From: Clostridia bacterium | Lineage (GTDB): Bacteria; Bacillota; Clostridia; Christensenellales; Aristaeellaceae | Assembly: GCA_017395065.1 (NCBI GenBank) | Contig: JAFPWH010000020.1 | Coordinates: 99,044 to 163,043, forward strand | Direction: 5' to 3' | Length of the DNA: 64,000 nt | Part shown: positions 15,768 to 24,935 of the stretch, piece after piece | How the letters are laid out: each line of letters begins with the position of its first letter | Numbering within the stretch: the stretch's first letter is position 1 | The notes under the pieces: generated by a model | What the model was told of the DNA's origin: nothing | What the model saw: the letters and a program-made list of their open reading frames with translations, nothing else | Databases searched by the model: none | Program-made: the position numbers and the translations under genes

Positions 15768-17564
15768 TTATTTCACGGTGTAGGAGATGCCGTTGCTTAA
15801 GCAGTAGTTTTCGGCGGCGGAGTCCTGCTTTACGGTGAGGGTGAGGGCGGGAAGCGCCGCGTAGACCCTGCGCGCTTCGTCGTAGTGGGCGAAGGCCCAG
15901 TCTCCGATCGACCAGACGCCGGAGGGGATGTCGAGGCTCGTCAGGCTTTCGCAGCCGTAGAAGGCCCAGTCTCCGATGGTCTTGAGCGCGGCGGGCAGCT
16001 CGATGCGGCTTAAGTTCACGCAGTTTGCGAACACCTCGGCGTTCAGCCCCGTAAGGCCGGAGGGCAGCACGACCGTCTCCAGTGCCGCGCAGCCCGAAAA
16101 CGCCGCCGCGCCCAGCTTGTTCAGCCTTTCCGGCAGGCGGACGTCGTAAAGCGCCGTGCAGCCCCGGAAGGCGCAAACGTCGATGCTTTCGAGCCCCGCG
16201 GGGAAATTGATCCCGCTGAGCCTTGCGCAGCCGTCGAAGCTGTAGGCGGCGATGGTGCGGATCGAATTTGGCAGGGTGACGTTGGTCAGGGTCTTGTTGC
16301 CGGCGAAGGCGTTCTGGCCGATGCCGGTCACGCGCATGCGTCCGATCTGCTCGGGGATGATTATGTTCGTTTCCTGCCCGCTGTAGCCGGTGATCTCCAC
16401 CGCGCCTGCGCCCACGGTCTGCGTGGTCAGGTACTGCGTGACGTCCACGGGCTCCGCGTCCACAGTTTCTGCGCCCTGCTCGATCTCCACCTCGGTGCGC
16501 CTTTCGTCGGGTCCGGTTTCGGAGGTTTCAGAGGTCTGTTCCGTGTTTTCGGTCTGCGTTTCGGCGGTCTGTTCCGTTTGGGTCCGGTCGGGGGACACCG
16601 TTTCGACAGGCTCGGTCTCCACGGTCTCGGGCTGCGTCAGGAAGTAAAGATTCCCGCTCTCGCTTACGCACTTCGCCGCGGGCGTGCCCGCCTCGGCGAC
16701 CAGCGTGACGGCGCTTGCGCTTCGGAAGGCCATTTCGCCGATGCCGCTCACGGTCGAAGGGATCTCGACCTCGCGCAGGGCGTCGCAGCCCCAGAACGCG
16801 TAATCGCCGACGAAGGAGAGGTTTTGCGGCAGGGTGACGCTTTCCAGCGACACGCAGTAGCTGAAGCAGGCGCGGCTGACGCCCGTGATTCCCTCCGGCA
16901 GGGCGATCTCTTTAAGCGCGTAGCAGCAGGAAAACGCGCTGTCGCCAAGATACGTAAGCCCTTCGGGCAGCGCGGCCTCTTTGAGCGATTCGCACCTTAC
17001 GAAGGCGCTCCGGCCGATGGACGTAAGCGCCTCAGGGAGGTTTACGCTCTCCAGGCGCACGCAGCCGCTGAACGCGTCGCGCCCGATCGTCGAAACGTTT
17101 TCGCCGAGGCTCGCCTTTTCCAGCCGCTCGCAGCCGAAGAACGCGCCGGCGGGAACCTCGGTGACAAGCGCGGGAAGAGCGATCTCAAGAAGGTTCACGC
17201 AGCCCGCGAACGCGCCGTCGCCCAGCGTTTCGAGTTCCTCGGGCAGGGTCACGCCGCTTAAGTTTTTGCAGCCGTAAAACGCGCCGCTGCCGACGGACTT
17301 TACACCCGCGGGCAGGGTCACGTGCGTCAGGTACTCGTTGTTTTCAAACGCGCCGTCGCCGATGCCCGATACGGTGAAGCGCCCCAGCTTTTCCGGCACC
17401 GTGAGCTCGCTTAAGCTGCCCAGGTACCCGGTTATTGTCACGTCGGGCGCGTCGCCCACGCGGGTAAAGATATAGGAATCGATGCTGTAGCTGTTCTCTT
17501 CGCTTATCGCCGCAAAGCTCAGCAAAACGAACGCGCACAGCGCAAAACACAAAAGCTTTCTCAT
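15768..17564 (-). CDS. Secreted BspA-like leucine-rich repeat protein
   Basis: A 598-residue exported protein with an N-terminal signal peptide (MRKLLCFALCAFVLLSFAA). Two blocks of BspA/TpLRR-type repeats of about 23 residues (LTHVTLPAGVKSVGSGAFYG pattern) span roughly residues 45-295 and 375-590. They are joined by a low-complexity Thr/Glu/Gln linker at about 300-365. Both blocks open with a beta unit ending in a GRxxVxGIGxxAF motif, so the second looks like an internal duplication. There is no LPxTG motif or membrane anchor. Such proteins mediate surface binding in gut bacteria. GGAGG precedes the start and a promoter lies at 17594-17623. It stands alone. Confidence 0.88.
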   Translation of the reverse strand: MRKLLCFALCAFVLLSFAAISEENSYSIDSYIFTRVGDAPDVTITGYLGSLSELTVPEKLGRFTVSGIGDGAFENNEYLTHVTLPAGVKSVGSGAFYGCKNLSGVTLPEELETLGDGAFAGCVNLLEIALPALVTEVPAGAFFGCERLEKASLGENVSTIGRDAFSGCVRLESVNLPEALTSIGRSAFVRCESLKEAALPEGLTYLGDSAFSCCYALKEIALPEGITGVSRACFSYCVSLESVTLPQNLSFVGDYAFWGCDALREVEIPSTVSGIGEMAFRSASAVTLVAEAGTPAAKCVSESGNLYFLTQPETVETEPVETVSPDRTQTEQTAETQTENTEQTSETSETGPDERRTEVEIEQGAETVDAEPVDVTQYLTTQTVGAGAVEITGYSGQETNIIIPEQIGRMRVTGIGQNAFAGNKTLTNVTLPNSIRTIAAYSFDGCARLSGINFPAGLESIDVCAFRGCTALYDVRLPERLNKLGAAAFSGCAALETVVLPSGLTGLNAEVFANCVNLSRIELPAALKTIGDWAFYGCESLTSLDIPSGVWSIGDWAFAHYDEARRVYAALPALTLTVKQDSAAENYCLSNGISYTVK

Positions 17565-17593
17565 CAGCCCATGCCTCCGGTAGAGTATACGCT

Positions 17594-17623
17594 ATTTTAT
17601 CACGAAGGCAGGCGTTATGTCAA
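17594..17623 (-). promoter_or_regulatory. Sigma-A promoter of the LRR gene
   Basis: Minus strand TTGACA (17623-17618), 18 bases, TAAAAT (17599-17594). Confidence 0.75.
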
Positions 17624-17773
17624 CGTTGCGGCGGCGCAAAAAAACCGAAATACCGATTTTTGCGCGCGGGCCGCAGGCGGTTAAATTGCGCCGGGGGGCT
17701 GGTAAAATCTTTCCTTTTGTGGTAAAATAGGTAAAAGCAAAATAAAAATACCGTTTTCGGGGAGGAGTGTCGG

Positions 17774-18262
17774 ATGAAACGCCTGTTATGTGCGCTGGTC
17801 TGCGTTTTTATGCTCATGGGCTGCGTCGGCGCCGGGGGAGAAGCGCCCGATCCCGAAAAAGTGGCCGAAGGGGCGCTCGTACTCATGCAGGCGCTCATGA
17901 TGTGCCCCCGTGCCCAGAGCTTTGAGGACATACCGACCTGCGAGCTGGCGCACGAGGCGATCCGCGCCTACAGGGCGCTCACGCAGGACGACGAGAGCGA
18001 CGATAAGGCGCTCTGCGCGCTCCTGTTTGCGGACGGCGTCTGCGAAACGCCCGACGAGGGCGAGGAAAACGCGCTTTTGGACATACAGATCACGATCGAC
18101 AGCGCCATCGACAGCGGCGACGGCCTGATCGTCGTGAGCCTGACCGTTTACGCCGACGAGGGGTACGGCTACGAATTCTACTGCCTCGCGGACATCTATC
18201 TGAAGCCCGACCCCGAAGCCCCCTGCGGCGCGCGGATCGCGCGGCTGTTTTTCCCGGAATAA
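17774..18262 (+). CDS. Hypothetical lipoprotein
   Basis: A 162-residue protein with a lipoprotein signal peptide: MKRLLCALVCVFMLMGC, lipobox LMGC, cysteine at residue 17. The mature part is acidic (DDESDDKALCALLFADGVCE ... DEGEENALLDIQITID) and ends in beta-like segments. No family recognised. GGGGAGGAG lies upstream of ATG 17774, and a possible -10 TAAAAT at 17723-17728. It is convergent with the XRE gene, with hairpin DNA between them. Confidence 0.75.
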   Translation: MKRLLCALVCVFMLMGCVGAGGEAPDPEKVAEGALVLMQALMMCPRAQSFEDIPTCELAHEAIRAYRALTQDDESDDKALCALLFADGVCETPDEGEENALLDIQITIDSAIDSGDGLIVVSLTVYADEGYGYEFYCLADIYLKPDPEAPCGARIARLFFPE

Positions 18263-18285
18263 TCAAAAAAACGCATAAAATAAGC

Positions 18286-18331
18286 GTGGCCGAAGGTTTT
18301 CCTCCGGCCGCGCCTGTGTTTGCGCTTATCA
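18286..18331. terminator. Nested hairpin between convergent genes
   Basis: An outer ATAAGCG/CGCTTAT pair encloses an inner GGCCG-AAGG/CCT-CCGGCC hairpin with a TTTT loop. It is a likely two-way terminator for the lipoprotein and XRE genes. Confidence 0.45.
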
Positions 18332-19372
18332 TGCCTTTTGCGCTTTGGCGAGCAAGCGCGCTTTTTCCCTGCGCGCTTTTTCCAAAGAGGTGTCTTCGGT
18401 GAAGCCCCATTCGTTTTCAAGAAGGTCGATCAGGCGGTCGCAGGTTTCGGCGGCCTTTTGATACTCCCCCATGATCTCGTAAATGTCGGCGACGGCCATC
18501 AGCTCGTCCATGAAGCGCGGGCGGCGCGTCTCGTTTTCGAAGGACTGCTCGTACAGCCCGATCGCTCTTTCGTAATCGCACTTTTTCGCGTAGTACTGCG
18601 CGGCCTCGAACAGGCAGACGTGATCCTGCGGATATTGTGCCACGAGCTCTTCGATGATGCCGTCCGCCGTCTTTTCGTCATAGCGGCTCAGCGCGATATG
18701 CGCCCGGTAGACCCGTACCATGACGGGCCGCGCGTCCGGAAGGCGGCTGACCCGCTCCAGATACTTTTCCGCCTCGTCGGCGCGGTGGTCGGCGAGCAGG
18801 TTGTCGATCAGGTACAGGTACGGCAGGCGCACGAGCGGGTTTTCTTCGGTGACGCCGCGCCAGAATTCGATCGCCTTCGTGTGGTTGGCAAGGTTCCAGT
18901 CCCAGACCGCGTGACCCTCCGCCCGGTTCAATACCCACTGGCAGTCCTTTACGCCGGGCGCCGAGCGGATCGCGTCCTTTGCATAGCGGGCGGCCTTTTC
19001 GGCAAAGGAATTCATGCGGTGCCAGTACAGGTAGGCAAGAAGGCTTTTGGCCCGCTGCCCGTTTGCCGCGTCGGGGATCAGCGCCTTCAAAAAGTCCTCG
19101 TACTCCCGGAACAGGTCCTGCGGGAGCTCCTGCGAGATGTCCAGACTGTTTTCGATGCGATTCAAACGCTGCTCGCCGGTAAGGTCGAACAGTTCGTCGA
19201 TGCTGACGCCGAAGACCTCCGCAAGGAGCGGAAGCATCGCTATGTCCGGCATGGCCGCACCGGTCTCCCACTTGGACACGGACTGCGCGCCCAGGCCCAG
19301 CTTCTCCGCCAGCTGCTCCTGCGTAAGACCCGCCCGAAAGCGCAGAAGCCGTATTTTCTTTCCAAGTTCCAT
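18329..19372 (-). CDS. XRE-family transcriptional regulator with TPR-like C-terminal domain
   Basis: A 347-residue cytosolic regulator. The N-terminal helix-turn-helix spans about residues 5-60 (KKIRLLRFRAGLTQEQLAEK, then SVSKWETGAAMPDIAMLPLL). A ~280-residue helical region follows with tetratricopeptide-like repeats of alternating W/Y/A positions. This is the plan of peptide-sensing or stress regulators of the XRE-TPR group. I place the start at ATG 19372, with GGAGG upstream, rather than at the longer open frame. A promoter TTGAAT/TATAAT lies at 19415-19442. Target genes are unknown; the divergent neighbour lies far off. Confidence 0.82.
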   Translation of the reverse strand: MELGKKIRLLRFRAGLTQEQLAEKLGLGAQSVSKWETGAAMPDIAMLPLLAEVFGVSIDELFDLTGEQRLNRIENSLDISQELPQDLFREYEDFLKALIPDAANGQRAKSLLAYLYWHRMNSFAEKAARYAKDAIRSAPGVKDCQWVLNRAEGHAVWDWNLANHTKAIEFWRGVTEENPLVRLPYLYLIDNLLADHRADEAEKYLERVSRLPDARPVMVRVYRAHIALSRYDEKTADGIIEELVAQYPQDHVCLFEAAQYYAKKCDYERAIGLYEQSFENETRRPRFMDELMAVADIYEIMGEYQKAAETCDRLIDLLENEWGFTEDTSLEKARREKARLLAKAQKA

Positions 19373-19414
19373 TTTTGTTTCCTCCGCTTGACCGTTTTTC
19401 GTGATCACGGTTTC

Positions 19415-19442
19415 ATTATACGGAAAAGGAGACAAAATTCAA
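19415..19442 (-). promoter_or_regulatory. Promoter of the XRE-TPR gene
   Basis: Minus strand TTGAAT (19442-19437), 16 bases, TATAAT (19420-19415). Confidence 0.65.
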
Positions 19443-19496
19443 TAACGCAGTTTTCGGACGCACTCGCCCGTCGGTGGAGTCGGCGCGATCGCGCGT

Positions 19497-20168
19497 TCAG
19501 CCGAAGATGACCGGCACAAGGAAATACCCCAGCATGTTGCCCGCAAAATGGGGGATGCAGCTGATCAGGCAGTTGCCGGTCTTTCGGTACAGCAGTGCGT
19601 AGAGCACGCCGTCGATCAGTATGGCGCCAAGATCGCAGGCGACGACGGCCGCGGGGCCCGCAGCGAAATGCGCCGCTGCGAAGACGGCGGCGGAAAGCAG
19701 TGCGGCAGGCCAGAACGAAACGACCTTCATTCCCTTGCCCACGAAAAACCCGCGAAAGCCGATCTCCTCGCCGACCACGACGAAGACCTGATTCAGAAGC
19801 ACCGATGCGACATTTTCGGAGGCCATGATCTTTGCGCGCCCGAGCACGTGCTCTACTAGCTCTTTTCCGAAGAGCAGCTTGTACAGATACAGCTGCGCGA
19901 CCGTGAGCGCCGCCATGAACACAATCAGCGATATCACGCCGGGCTTTTTCAGGTCGGGAAAAAAGCGCCTGAAGCTCAAGCCGCTTTCGGCGTCCGGCGT
20001 CTTCATGACCGCTTCCACGACGAAGAACAGCGCGATGCCCGAAATGATCAGCGCGCTTGCCGCAGGCTGCGAGTCAAAGACCGCTTTCAGCACGGTAAAA
20101 ACCGTCATCGCGGCCATTCCGGCGACCGTTATGCGTACGGCCGTTTTATTTCTGTCCATCGTTTTCAT
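19497..20168 (-). CDS. CPBP-family intramembrane metalloprotease
   Basis: A 223-residue membrane protein with about six to seven helices. The Abi/CPBP signature is complete: VGEEIGFRG near residue 133 (EExxxR), FAAAHFAAG, and CIPHFAGNMLG near the end supply the predicted catalytic Glu and His residues. The family includes prenyl-protein proteases and bacteriocin self-protection proteins. The start overlaps the upstream TetR gene by 23 bases, with GGAGG in that overlap, so the two are translated together and the regulator probably controls this protease. Confidence 0.85.
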   Translation of the reverse strand: MKTMDRNKTAVRITVAGMAAMTVFTVLKAVFDSQPAASALIISGIALFFVVEAVMKTPDAESGLSFRRFFPDLKKPGVISLIVFMAALTVAQLYLYKLLFGKELVEHVLGRAKIMASENVASVLLNQVFVVVGEEIGFRGFFVGKGMKVVSFWPAALLSAAVFAAAHFAAGPAAVVACDLGAILIDGVLYALLYRKTGNCLISCIPHFAGNMLGYFLVPVIFG

Positions 20169-20736
20169 CGTTTTCCTCCTGCCGGGCAGTGAGCAGCGCG
20201 CCTGTCCAAGCGCGCTCCAGCTGCTCCGATATCAGCTTTTCGTCAAATTCCAGGTGATTGTTTGCGACGATGCTCGCGTAGCCGTGGGCAAACAGGGCGA
20301 CGGTCACGAACACTTTCCTGGCCTCTTCCTTTGTCAGCGCAGCGCCCTCCTTTACCGCCTCAAGCACCGGCGCAAGCTCCCCCGAATCCAGCATTTCCAT
20401 GAGGCTGTTTTCCTGCGCGTACCCGGACTGAAACAGGAAGCGGAACAGCTGCGGCTCCTCCACCGCGAAGCGGACGTAGTTCAGGCCGATTCCGAGGATG
20501 GGGTCCTCGCCCGGCCGGGCGTTCATCAGGTACTGCGTATGCAGGCTGTCTGCCCGCCTGTAGGCGGCCCTCTTCAGGTTTTCGATCGTCGAAAAATGGT
20601 ACATCACCGGCTGCGTGGAGCAGCGCAGGGCAGAAGAGACCGTGCGGGCGTTGACGCTCTCGAAGCCGCTTCGGCGGACGACCTCCACGGCCGCGTCGAT
20701 TATCATTTCCGGCGTGACTTTCGCTTTGGGCGGCAA
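20146..20736 (-). CDS. TetR/AcrR-family transcriptional regulator
   Basis: A 196-residue regulator. The N-terminal HTH is MIIDAAVEVVRRSGFESVNARTVSSALRCS, then QPVMYHFSTIENLK. The rest is the ligand-binding helical domain. The start is a TTG at 20736 with GGGAGGGAG upstream; an ATG ten codons later lacks an RBS. A 34-base dyad at 20755-20788 overlaps its promoter region and is probably its own operator. It is co-transcribed with the CPBP protease. Confidence 0.85.
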   Translation of the reverse strand: MPPKAKVTPEMIIDAAVEVVRRSGFESVNARTVSSALRCSTQPVMYHFSTIENLKRAAYRRADSLHTQYLMNARPGEDPILGIGLNYVRFAVEEPQLFRFLFQSGYAQENSLMEMLDSGELAPVLEAVKEGAALTKEEARKVFVTVALFAHGYASIVANNHLEFDEKLISEQLERAWTGALLTARQEENDENDGQK

Positions 20737-20754
20737 GCGCGCTCCCTCCCCTTT

Positions 20755-20810
20755 ATTATAATCGTCGTTATGTAACGATAATTATAATACGTCGCTCCCC
20801 GCTTTGTTAA
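20755..20810 (-). promoter_or_regulatory. TetR promoter with 34-bp dyad operator
   Basis: ATTATAAT ends (20755-20762 and 20781-20788) flank TCGTTA-TG-TAACGA (20765-20778); 30 of 34 positions are symmetric. A promoter TTAACA (20810-20805), 18 bases, TATAAT (20786-20781) overlaps it, so repressor binding would block transcription. Confidence 0.65.
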
Positions 20811-20825
20811 TCCCCGCAGGCAAAG

Positions 20826-20862
20826 AAAAAAAATCCTCCGTCGGCGACAGAGGATTTTCGGG
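20826..20862 (-). terminator. Terminator of the DUF3592-like gene
   Basis: Minus strand AAAATCCTC pairs with GAGGATTTT and is followed by more T; it begins 12 bases after the stop codon. Confidence 0.75.
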
Positions 20863-20873
20863 CAGACTGCTCT

Positions 20874-21908
20874 TTATCTGTAAAAGTTCATATCGGTCCT
20901 GCCGATGGCGAAGAGCGCAAGGAAGATCGCGTCCAGATTTTCTTCGCTCGTGGTGATGCGGAAAAAGCCCGGTACGGGGATTTTGGAGAGGGCGCCCTTT
21001 TCCGCGCGCGCGTTCTTGCCCGTCATGACGGCGAAGGCGATCAGGTCGCTGCCGCGGTAGATGTTGTAGGCCCACTTCAGGCCCTTGATGCCGGTCTCGA
21101 TGCGGATGCCGTTTTCGTGCAGCAGCTTCCACACGTCCTTCCCGTCCACGGTGAAGGTGGAGTGGTCGTCCAGCGCCCAGATCGCGCTGGAGGAGGTGGT
21201 GGCCGTTTTGCCCACGAGGTGCTCCGCCGTGCGCCCGAGGGCGTGGTCGATAAACTCGAATTTGGAGTCTGCGACCATGGAGAACCTGACGTTCTTGGCC
21301 TCGTAGATGACGTTCCCGGCTTCGTCCTCGATGCGGCAGCCGCCCTTGGCCGTGCCGAGGTCCGTAAGGAAGAACAGCTCGCGCTCGTCCCCGCTGCGGC
21401 CGGGCTCGGTGAAGACCGGGGCGTTTTGCTTCTCTTTATATTCGCTGAGCTGCTTTTTGTTCTTGATCAGGCTGAAAAGCGCAAAGGCGATCAGCGCCGC
21501 GCCGATCAGTATGACGACGACGCCGAACAGTGCCCCGCCGCCCGAGATCTTTTCGGGGTTTTCGGGGTCGTACTTGATCGTGATCCGCTTGTTCAGCTTA
21601 TAGCTCGGGTCCCAGTCGCCGAGCTTCGTGACATAGTCCTTGCCGTCCACGGTGTAGCTGACGGTGGCGGTGTAGGTCTTCGCGTCGGGGTCGTCACTCG
21701 TCGCGTCCGCTTCCTCGTCTATTTTGGTGATGACGGCGCTCGTCTCGAGATAGCCCCTGTCACGGAAAAAGCCCAGGTACCCGCCCAAAGCCACGGCGAT
21801 CAGACCCATGATCAGGAAAAGGGTCACGATGCCCTTGGAGGACCATTTGACCAGCGGCTTGAATTTGCTCAGGGCGTCCAGGGAAACCATGTTTTTGTCG
21901 TTTTTCAT
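20874..21908 (-). CDS. DUF3592-like membrane protein with tubby/LURP-one-like C-terminal domain
   Basis: A 344-residue protein with two membrane helices: IVTLFLIMGLIAVALGGYLG near residue 28 and FGVVVILIGAALIAFALFSL near 128. Between them is a ~75-residue beta domain (TYTATVSYTVDGKDYVTK, IKYDPENPEKI) typical of DUF3592. The C-terminal cytosolic part (ELFFLTDLGTAKGGCRIED ... VRFSMVADSKFEFIDHALGR) resembles the tubby-like/LURP-one beta-barrel fold. Function unknown. It has its own promoter and terminator. Confidence 0.7.
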   Translation of the reverse strand: MKNDKNMVSLDALSKFKPLVKWSSKGIVTLFLIMGLIAVALGGYLGFFRDRGYLETSAVITKIDEEADATSDDPDAKTYTATVSYTVDGKDYVTKLGDWDPSYKLNKRITIKYDPENPEKISGGGALFGVVVILIGAALIAFALFSLIKNKKQLSEYKEKQNAPVFTEPGRSGDERELFFLTDLGTAKGGCRIEDEAGNVIYEAKNVRFSMVADSKFEFIDHALGRTAEHLVGKTATTSSSAIWALDDHSTFTVDGKDVWKLLHENGIRIETGIKGLKWAYNIYRGSDLIAFAVMTGKNARAEKGALSKIPVPGFFRITTSEENLDAIFLALFAIGRTDMNFYR

Positions 21909-21939
21909 TTTCTTCCCACCTCGTTTCGTAGTGCATCCG

Positions 21940-21968
21940 ATTATAGCACGTTCGCGCCCGGTTTACAA
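21940..21968 (-). promoter_or_regulatory. Sigma-A promoter of the DUF3592-like gene
   Basis: Minus strand TTGTAA (21968-21963), 17 bases, TATAAT (21945-21940). Confidence 0.75.
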
Positions 21969-22050
21969 GCGCGGGCAGACGTTTCACACCTTATTATACG
22001 CAAAAAGGGAAGGCGCGGCCGCAAAAAAGCGAAAAAAACTTCCGCCTTCC

Positions 22051-22079
22051 TTGCGCCGGTGCGGTCAGACTGCTATAAT
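22051..22079 (+). promoter_or_regulatory. Sigma-A promoter of the GH35 gene
   Basis: TTGCGC (22051-22056), 17 bases, TATAAT (22074-22079). Confidence 0.7.
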
Positions 22080-22114
22080 ACCCGTAAAGCATTTCATTTT
22101 CGGAGGTCGCAAGC

Positions 22115-24229
22115 ATGGCGGAAAAAAGCGCGTCCGGCGCGGTACAAACGATGAAATTCGGTAAGGGAACGTTTCCCGCGCCGATCGGGAACCACCTTCG
22201 CATGGGCGATACAAGCCCCTCGGGCGAGCGCCTTTACGCAAACAGCCTGTATTTCACGCGGAACGGAAAGCCGTTTATCGGCGTGATGGGCGAATACCAC
22301 TTTTCGCGGGACAGGAAGGAAAACTGGTACGAGGAGCTGTGCAAAATGAAGGCCGGCGGCATAAGCGTCGTCTCGACCTATCTGTTCTGGATCTGCCATG
22401 AGGAGGCCGAGGGCGAATTCGACTTTTCCGGCGATCTGGACGTGCGCTCTTTCGTGCTGGCGGCGCAGAAGGCGGGCCTTCGGGTCTGGGTGCGCATCGG
22501 CCCCTGGGCGCACGGCGAGTGCCGCAACGGCGGCTTTCCCGACTGGCTTCTGGAAAAGAAGATCCCGCTCAGGTGCGACGACGCACGCTACCTCGCATAC
22601 GCGCGCAGATGGTACGAAAAGATCTACGAGCAGCTCAGGGGCCTTTTCTTCCGCGAGGGCGGGAACATCGTCGGCATACAGTTCGACAACGAGCTGGTAA
22701 ACGACGCGGTGCACCTTATGACGCTCAAGCGCATGGCGCTCGACATCGGCTTTCGCGCGCCGTACTACAGCGTGACCGGCTGGAACAGCGCATACGGCGC
22801 GAAGATCCCCGTGGACGAGGTGCTGCCCGTCTTCGGCGGCTACATGAGCGCGCCCTGGGCCAAGGGGACGGAGGAATTGCCACTGAGCCACCACTACGTC
22901 TTCGACCCGAACCGAAACGACAGCGGCGTGGGCGTGGACGTGCTGAAGCACCTGCCGCCGGACGGCTGGCTTCTGCCCTACGAAAGGTACCCCTTCGTGA
23001 CCTGCGAGCTGGGCGCGGGACTGCATTCCACCCATCACCGGCGCTTTATCGTAACGCCCATGGACGCCTACGCGCTCAGCCTCGTAAAGCTGGGCAGCGG
23101 CAACAACCTGATCGGCTACTACATGTATCACGGCGGGGAAAATAAGATCGGAAAGTATTCCACCCTCAACGAGACGCGCGCAAGCGGCTACCCCAACGAT
23201 TACCCGATCCTGAACTACGATTACCAGACCGCGCTCAGTCAGTACGGCCAAAGCAACGGGCAGTACGGCCTTCTCAACATGCTGCACCTGTTCGCGCAGG
23301 ATTTCGGCGACCGCCTTGCCCCCATGCGGTACGTGCCTTCCGAAGAGGCGGGAGACGAAAACGATCTGAAGTCCCTGAGATACTGCCTGCGCACGGACGG
23401 CGAAAGCGGCTTCGTGTTCGTGAACCATCACCAGCGCCGCGCAAAGCTCGAAGACGTAAAGGGCGTTTGCTTCGTGACGCCCGAAGGCGTGCGCTTTCCC
23501 AAGATCGACGTGTGCGGCGAAAACTGCTTCTTCCTGTCATACCGCTTCGATCTGGGCGGGAACCTGCTCCTGTCCGCGACCGCGCAGCCCCTTTGCCGGG
23601 ACGGCGACACGTTCTTCTTTGCCCAGATCGAGGGCATTCCTCCCCGCTACGTCTTTGAAGACGCAGAGCTCTTCGCGCAGGCGGGCAGGGAAAACAGCCT
23701 GCGATACAAAAACATACGCATCGTGACCCTGAAAAGCGAAGAGGCCGTCCATCTGCGAAGGCTGGGAAAAAGCCTGTACCTCGGCGACGGCTGCGACGTA
23801 TACGAATCGGGCGGCGAGATCAGGTGCATCCGGCCGGGCTCGTTCCGGTACTGGATCTGGGACGGCGAGGGCTTTTCGCCGCGGAAAAAGAATATCCCGT
23901 TCGAAAACGCCCGCCTGACGGCGGAGGACTGCGCGCCGTGCTTCGAGCCTAAGTACATTCGGGAGCTCACGCTGGGCGCCGACGTGCCCGTTCACTGGAA
24001 AAGGCTGCGCGTCAGCGGCGATCGGGGCTTCGTGAGCATAGACCTGCCCTGCGACGCCGCGCAGATCTACGCGGACGGGCAGCTCGTCGCCGACGAATAT
24101 TACGTGGGCCTTCCCTGGACGCTGCCCGCCCGCCTGCTGTACGGCCGGGAGTGCTTTTTGATCTATACGGACATGCGGGAAGACGTCTCCTACGACGAGC
24201 GCGGCCCGTTTCGCTTTGCCGGAGATTGA
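22115..24229 (+). CDS. Glycoside hydrolase family 35 (beta-galactosidase-like)
   Basis: A 704-residue enzyme with an N-terminal TIM barrel of the GH35 type: VMGEYHFSRDRKENWYEEL, GGISVVSTYLFW, RIGPWAHGECRNGGFPDWL. The acid/base is expected in GIQFDNELV near residue 187, and the nucleophile in FVTCELGAG near 293. The C-terminal ~280 residues are beta-sandwich modules. No signal peptide, so it acts in the cytosol, probably removing terminal galactose from imported plant oligosaccharides. The N-terminus carries about 20 extra residues before the fold. GGAGG precedes the ATG. Single gene with its own promoter; its last codons carry the -35 of the next gene's promoter. Confidence 0.88.
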   Translation: MAEKSASGAVQTMKFGKGTFPAPIGNHLRMGDTSPSGERLYANSLYFTRNGKPFIGVMGEYHFSRDRKENWYEELCKMKAGGISVVSTYLFWICHEEAEGEFDFSGDLDVRSFVLAAQKAGLRVWVRIGPWAHGECRNGGFPDWLLEKKIPLRCDDARYLAYARRWYEKIYEQLRGLFFREGGNIVGIQFDNELVNDAVHLMTLKRMALDIGFRAPYYSVTGWNSAYGAKIPVDEVLPVFGGYMSAPWAKGTEELPLSHHYVFDPNRNDSGVGVDVLKHLPPDGWLLPYERYPFVTCELGAGLHSTHHRRFIVTPMDAYALSLVKLGSGNNLIGYYMYHGGENKIGKYSTLNETRASGYPNDYPILNYDYQTALSQYGQSNGQYGLLNMLHLFAQDFGDRLAPMRYVPSEEAGDENDLKSLRYCLRTDGESGFVFVNHHQRRAKLEDVKGVCFVTPEGVRFPKIDVCGENCFFLSYRFDLGGNLLLSATAQPLCRDGDTFFFAQIEGIPPRYVFEDAELFAQAGRENSLRYKNIRIVTLKSEEAVHLRRLGKSLYLGDGCDVYESGGEIRCIRPGSFRYWIWDGEGFSPRKKNIPFENARLTAEDCAPCFEPKYIRELTLGADVPVHWKRLRVSGDRGFVSIDLPCDAAQIYADGQLVADEYYVGLPWTLPARLLYGRECFLIYTDMREDVSYDERGPFRFAGD

Positions 24230-24254
24230 CGTTTCGCCCTTTTGGGTATATAAT
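24226..24254 (+). promoter_or_regulatory. Sigma-A promoter of the DUF308 gene
   Basis: TTGACG (24226-24231) overlaps the GH35 stop codon; after 17 bases TATAAT (24249-24254). Confidence 0.75.
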
Positions 24255-24303
24255 ACAGAGCGAATAAACCGTCCGCGCGGCGGACGAAGCGGAGGACAGA
24301 CAA

Positions 24304-24861
24304 ATGCTGAACAGAATCAAACAGTATCTCAGAAGCTACATCGTCGAGGGCGTTTTGATGATCGTCCTGGGCGTGCTCATGCTGATTTATTCCGGCAGCG
24401 TGATAGACGCGCTGTGCAGGATCGTGGGCATTTTGCTGATCGTTTTCGGCGGCCTGCAGGCGGTCTCGTTTTTCATGGACAAGGACAAGGCGAAGCTTCC
24501 GCAGACGCTGCTGACGGGGCTTTTGCTGCTGGGCCTTGGCATCGCCCTGGCCAGCGCGCCCAAGACGTTCGCAAATATACTGTTCGTGATCGTGGGAGTG
24601 CTTCTGCTCTACGGAAGCGTGCTGATGCTCGCAAACGCCTACAATCTGCGAAAGAGCAAGGGCCCCCTGTTCCTGCTTTCGCTGATCCTCGGGCTGATCA
24701 CGCTGGCGCTGGGCGTCGTGATCCTGTTCAACCCCGACGGCTTCAAGAGCTTCATCGTGACGCTGCAGGGCATCGCGCTGATCGTCGAAGGCATCAGCAT
24801 GATCGCAGTGCTTTCGAGGCTGAAAAAAGACGTGAGCACGGCGGGAAGCAAGGAAAAGTAG
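24304..24861 (+). CDS. DUF308 (HdeD-like) membrane protein
   Basis: A 185-residue protein with six predicted helices in three hairpin pairs, the HdeD/DUF308 plan: ILMIVLGVLMLIYSGSV-like, IVGILLIVFGGLQAVSF, TLLTGLLLLGLGIAL, ILFVIVGVLLLYGSVLM, LLSLILGLITLALGVVILF and FIVTLQGIALIVEGISM. HdeD is linked to acid resistance in E. coli, but this role is not established elsewhere. RBS CGGAGGA before the ATG. Followed by a repeat cluster, not by another gene of the same operon. Confidence 0.85.
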   Translation: MLNRIKQYLRSYIVEGVLMIVLGVLMLIYSGSVIDALCRIVGILLIVFGGLQAVSFFMDKDKAKLPQTLLTGLLLLGLGIALASAPKTFANILFVIVGVLLLYGSVLMLANAYNLRKSKGPLFLLSLILGLITLALGVVILFNPDGFKSFIVTLQGIALIVEGISMIAVLSRLKKDVSTAGSKEK

Positions 24862-24935
24862 AGGGGAATGCGCGACCCCGCAGGGCGCACGGATATGATG
24901 TGTAACCCGGCATGACGCACAAGTTCACGTCATCT

